From Klebsiella aerogenes (GTDB lineage: Bacteria > Pseudomonadota > Gammaproteobacteria > Enterobacterales > Enterobacteriaceae): DNA of 64,000 nt. The position numbers and the translations under genes were made by a program. Within the stretch, counting starts at the first letter, position 1. Every line of letters begins with the position of its first letter. The notes beneath the pieces are model-generated. The model was not told where the DNA came from and searched no databases. It saw nothing but the letters and a program-made list of their open reading frames with translations. This document shows, piece by piece, positions 60,845-64,000 of the stretch. Where the stretch lies: assembly GCA_029027985.1 (NCBI GenBank), contig CP119076.1, positions 1,364,001 through 1,428,000 of the forward strand, in the 5' to 3' direction.

Positions 60845-61053
60845 GTTGTGGTCAAAAAAGGTAAATCTGACGTTGAATGACGCTGTCGATTGGCTGTTTT
60901 GTAAACAAATATTGACTATACTTACGCCATTGAGGTAAAAAACAGCGTTTCATTCGTTGGATGGATCAGGCACAATGCCCGGCCACCGGGTCGCCTGCGT
61001 ATTGTTTTCGCAGCGCGGATTGCGGTGATTCTGGTTAACAAAAGCGGTGCAAT

Positions 61054-61539
61054 ATGCAAGTTTTTATCATGCGTCACGGCGACGCTGCCCTCGATGCAGC
61101 CAGTGACTCCGTTCGTCCCTTAACCGTTTGCGGTTGTGACGAATCTCGTCAAATGGCGGCTTGGCTGAAAGGTCAAAAAGTGGATATTGAGCGGGTGCTT
61201 GTCAGCCCTTACCTGCGTGCAGAGCAGACTCTGGATGTCGTAAGGGAGTGCATGAACCTGCCGAAAGATGTCGACGTGATGCCGGAACTCACGCCGTGCG
61301 GCGATGTAGGGATGGTCAGCGCTTATCTTCAGGCGCTGGCGAATGAAGGCGTGAAAACGGCGCTGGTCGTTTCACACTTGCCACTGGTGGGGTACCTCGT
61401 CTCAGAGCTGTGCCCGGGGGAAACGCCCCCGATGTTCACCACCTCGGCGATTGCCTGCGTCACCCTGGACGCTGACGGCAAAGGCGAGTTCACCTGGCAG
61501 ATGAGTCCCTGCAATCTGAAGATGGCGAAAGCAATCTAA
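61054..61539 (+). CDS. sixA: Phosphohistidine phosphatase SixA
   Basis: A 161-residue RHG-type phosphatase. The catalytic histidine is H8 in FIMRHGDAALD; the second conserved histidine is in VVSHLPLVGYL. In E. coli SixA removes phosphate from ArcB's HPt domain and from NPr. The length equals the E. coli protein. It is convergent with smrB, with a stem-loop at the junction. Confidence 0.96.
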   Translation: MQVFIMRHGDAALDAASDSVRPLTVCGCDESRQMAAWLKGQKVDIERVLVSPYLRAEQTLDVVRECMNLPKDVDVMPELTPCGDVGMVSAYLQALANEGVKTALVVSHLPLVGYLVSELCPGETPPMFTTSAIACVTLDADGKGEFTWQMSPCNLKMAKAI

Positions 61540-61553
61540 GCTTTTCCACCCTC

Positions 61554-61578
61554 GGAGCTTCCGGTTACGGAAGCTCCG
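61554..61578. terminator. Stem-loop at the sixA-smrB junction
   Basis: CGGAGCTTCCG-GTA-CGGAAGCTCCG-like perfect 11-base arms (61554-61578). It overlaps the 3' end of smrB. No long T-run follows, so terminator strength is uncertain. Confidence 0.6.
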
Positions 61579-62116
61579 GCGGCAGCCACTCTTCTACCTC
61601 AATCAGCACCAATAGTGCGGCATCACCGCCGTACTCTTTTGGCGCCTGATGAAAAGCCATAATATGCGGATGTTGCGCCAGCCACAGCGGTGTTTGCTGC
61701 TTGAGGATGTGTTTACCGTGCCCGTGCATCACGCAGGCGCAAAAAACGTGCTCGCGGCGGCAGGCGGCGATCAGCGCGCCCAATTCTTGTTTCGCCTGCT
61801 GCTGGGTTAAACCATGCAGATCGAGAAACAGCTCCGGTGAATAGTCGCCGCGGCGCAGCTTTTTCAATTCAAAATGGCTGACGTCCGCACGCACATACTT
61901 TGTCGCCCCTTCAGTATTGAGCAACGGCTGAAATTCATCGGAAAAATAGTGACTATTATCAACCTGTTCCTGCAATAAACGCTTGGGCGGCACGTCGTTG
62001 ATCTTTTTGCGCTGCGGGCGGTGAACGATGGTGTCCTGTTTGATTTGCCGCGTGCCGGTCATCAGTTGGCGGAACAGTGCCTGATCCTCCACACTTAGCG
62101 ATGTTTTCTTTTTCAT
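61565..62116 (-). CDS. smrB: Ribosome rescue factor SmrB (Smr domain)
   Basis: A 183-residue protein with a C-terminal Smr endonuclease domain (about 95-180): [17 protein letters not shown] and the [18 protein letters not shown] motif. E. coli SmrB cleaves mRNA at collided ribosomes. The N-terminal part contains the conserved helix that contacts the ribosome. The length equals E. coli YfcN. It is divergent from prmB. Confidence 0.95.
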   Translation of the reverse strand: MKKKTSLSVEDQALFRQLMTGTRQIKQDTIVHRPQRKKINDVPPKRLLQEQVDNSHYFSDEFQPLLNTEGATKYVRADVSHFELKKLRRGDYSPELFLDLHGLTQQQAKQELGALIAACRREHVFCACVMHGHGKHILKQQTPLWLAQHPHIMAFHQAPKEYGGDAALLVLIEVEEWLPPELP

Positions 62117-62282
62117 TGCCCATTCTCATTATTTCTTTTCGTTAGTTTACCCGACTCGCCCGCGCTTCAGGCAAGGAAAACCTATTTTTCCCTGCTCCCA
62201 CGATGTAAGAATGCTGATTTATCGCCGCCGTCGTGGCAAACTAGCCGCCGAATTTATAGCAGAGCGTGCCCTGGAGGATTGC

Positions 62283-63215
62283 GTGGATAAAATTTTTGTT
62301 GATGAAGCGGTCAATGAGCTGCAGACCATTCAGGACATGCTGCGTTGGGCGGTAAGTCGTTTTAGCGCCGCCAACATCTGGTACGGTCATGGTACCGATA
62401 ACCCGTGGGATGAGGCTGTACAGCTGGTATTACCGTCGCTGTACCTGCCGTTAGATATTCCGGAAGATATGCGCACCGCGCGCCTGACCTCCAGTGAAAA
62501 ACATCGTATCGTCGAGCGCGTGATTCGCCGCGTCAACGAGCGTATTCCCGTGGCCTATCTGACCAACAAAGCGTGGTTCTGCGGCCATGAATTTTATGTC
62601 GATGAGCGCGTACTGGTACCACGTTCGCCGATTGGCGAACTGATCAATAACCAGTTTGCCGGGCTGATTAACCATAAACCGCAGCATATTCTCGATATGT
62701 GTACCGGCAGTGGCTGTATTGCCATCGCTTGCGCCTACGCCTTCCCGGAAGCGGAAGTCGACGCTGTCGATATCTCCCCGGACGCGCTGGCCGTTGCTGA
62801 GCAGAACGTAGAAGAACACGGCCTGATTCATCATGTTACGCCGATTCGTTCCGACCTGTTCCGCGACCTGCCGAAGCTGCAGTACGACCTGATTGTCACC
62901 AACCCGCCGTACGTTGATGAAGAAGATATGGCTGACCTGCCGGACGAATACGAGCATGAGCCGGTGCTGGGGCTGGCCTCTGGTAGCGATGGTCTGAAGC
63001 TGACTCGCCGCATTCTTGGCTGCGCGCCGGATTATCTCAATGACGACGGTATTCTGATTTGTGAAGTCGGTAACAGCATGGTACATCTGATGGAGCAGTA
63101 CCCGGACGTGCCGTTTACCTGGCTTGAGTTTGATAACGGCGGCGACGGCGTCTTCATGCTGACCAAACAGCAGTTGATCGACGCGCGCGCGCATTTCGGT
63201 ATTTATAAAGACTAA
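62283..63215 (+). CDS. prmB: Ribosomal protein uL3 glutamine methyltransferase PrmB
   Basis: A 310-residue SAM-dependent methyltransferase acting on a glutamine of ribosomal protein L3. The SAM-binding motif is [20 protein letters not shown], and the catalytic [11 protein letters not shown] is intact. The GTG at 62283, five bases after GGAGG, gives the family N-terminus ([12 protein letters not shown]); an ATG at 62211 lacks homology. It lies 39 bases upstream of aroC, as in E. coli, and is likely co-transcribed with it. Confidence 0.96.
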   Translation: MDKIFVDEAVNELQTIQDMLRWAVSRFSAANIWYGHGTDNPWDEAVQLVLPSLYLPLDIPEDMRTARLTSSEKHRIVERVIRRVNERIPVAYLTNKAWFCGHEFYVDERVLVPRSPIGELINNQFAGLINHKPQHILDMCTGSGCIAIACAYAFPEAEVDAVDISPDALAVAEQNVEEHGLIHHVTPIRSDLFRDLPKLQYDLIVTNPPYVDEEDMADLPDEYEHEPVLGLASGSDGLKLTRRILGCAPDYLNDDGILICEVGNSMVHLMEQYPDVPFTWLEFDNGGDGVFMLTKQQLIDARAHFGIYKD

Positions 63216-63254
63216 AAAACAACACGCAAACATAACGAAAAGAATGGAGCCGTG

Positions 63255-64000
63255 ATGGCAGGAAATACAATTGGACAACTCTTTCGCGTCACCACCTTCG
63301 GCGAGTCGCACGGCCTGGCTTTGGGCTGCATCGTCGATGGCGTGCCGCCAGGTATCCCGCTGACCGAAGCTGACCTGCAGCACGATCTGGATCGTCGTCG
63401 TCCGGGAACATCGCGCTACACTACCCAGCGTCGCGAGCCGGACCAGGTGAAAATTCTCTCCGGCGTCTTCGATGGCGTGACCACCGGTACCAGTATCGGT
63501 CTGCTGATTGAGAACACCGATCAGCGCTCGCAGGATTATGGCGCGATCAAAGATCTGTTCCGTCCGGGACACGCGGATTACACCTACGAGCAGAAATATG
63601 GTCTGCGCGACTATCGCGGCGGTGGCCGTTCTTCCGCGCGTGAAACTGCGATGCGCGTGGCTGCCGGGGCAATTGCGAAAAAATTCCTCGCCGCTAAGTT
63701 TGGCATTGTTATTCGCGGCTGTCTGACGCAGATGGGCGATATTCCGCTGGAAATAAAAGATTGGGATCAGGTTGAGCAGAACCCGTTCTTCTGTCCGGAT
63801 CCGGATAAAATCGACGCGCTGGATGAACTGATGCGCGGCCTGAAAAAAGAGGGCGACTCCATCGGCGCGAAAGTGACGGTAGTGGCTGACGGCGTACCGC
63901 CGGGTCTCGGCGAACCGGTCTTCGACCGTCTGGATGCCGATATTGCCCACGCGCTGATGAGCATCAACGCGGTGAAAGGCGTGGAGATTGGCGACGGATT
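63255..64000 (+). CDS. aroC: Chorismate synthase (5' part, cut by the window end)
   Basis: The first 248 codons of chorismate synthase, which converts EPSP to chorismate using reduced FMN. The start [20 protein letters not shown] is preceded by a GGAG site. Family signatures are [19 protein letters not shown] and [20 protein letters not shown]. The frame is open to the last base, so the gene continues outside the window. Confidence 0.97.
   Translation, partial: MAGNTIGQLFRVTTFGESHGLALGCIVDGVPPGIPLTEADLQHDLDRRRPGTSRYTTQRREPDQVKILSGVFDGVTTGTSIGLLIENTDQRSQDYGAIKDLFRPGHADYTYEQKYGLRDYRGGGRSSARETAMRVAAGAIAKKFLAAKFGIVIRGCLTQMGDIPLEIKDWDQVEQNPFFCPDPDKIDALDELMRGLKKEGDSIGAKVTVVADGVPPGLGEPVFDRLDADIAHALMSINAVKGVEIGDG

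Noticed and set aside
62451-63950. A 499-codon open frame antisense to prmB and aroC
   Set aside because: It crosses two conserved genes and their junction; its length results from codon bias in the opposite strand.

Overview
The window is an enterobacterial chromosome segment, moderately GC-rich in the core genes. Its gene order follows the Escherichia coli stretch yfeR - lysV/valYXU - gltX - yfeDC - alaW/X - pdeA - nupC - mntH - ypeC - yfeO - glk - fry/ypd - alaC - ypdK - argW - mlaA - fadL - fadIJ - sixA - smrB - prmB - aroC. The ipdC gene, the Klebsiella-like REP unit after glk and the accessory content point to the Klebsiella/Raoultella/Enterobacter/Kluyvera group rather than E. coli; I cannot name the species from this sequence alone.

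Layout. (1) 1-12.5 kb: yfeR, then two tandem four-gene chaperone-usher fimbrial operons (pilin, chaperone, usher, adhesin) separated by an IprA/YaiV-like regulator; E. coli has the xap genes here. Both pilin genes carry the same palindrome-plus-AT block upstream. (2) 12.5-13.2 kb: a minus-strand tRNA operon (3 Val, 1 Lys) ending in an RtT-like element with a truncated second copy of the tRNA-Lys 3' end. (3) 13.4-27 kb: core genes gltX, yfeCD, two tRNA-Ala, pdeA, nupC, mntH, ypeC, an aldo/keto reductase with a GalR-like operator, ipdC, yfeO, glk. (4) 27.3-38.9 kb: the fryBC-ypdFE-fryA PTS/peptidase operon, ypdC, the pyruvate-sensing pair ypdAB, alaC and the 23-residue membrane protein gene ypdK. 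(5) 39.2-42.6 kb: a CynX-like transporter, a nucleoside/guanine deaminase-like enzyme, a divergent CynR-like regulator and a WbuC-like cupin. (6) 42.8-53.9 kb: an AT-rich island beside tRNA-Arg (argW) with a MarT/FidL-like membrane regulator pair, two further regulators, a third chaperone-usher operon, a Rap1a/Tai-like secreted protein and remnants of two IS3-family elements. (7) 54-64 kb: core mlaA, fadL, yfcZ, fadIJ, sixA, smrB, prmB and the 5' part of aroC.

How the parts work together. Three minimal chaperone-usher operons sit beside tRNA loci, each with different local regulators. Fatty-acid uptake (fadL) and beta-oxidation (fadIJ) share FadR-type sites. mntH carries Fur- and MntR-like sites. 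Operons 1 and 3 encode clearly related chaperones, ushers and pilins but differ strongly in base composition, which suggests separate acquisition of related fimbriae. No CRISPR array, integrase or intact prophage was seen.
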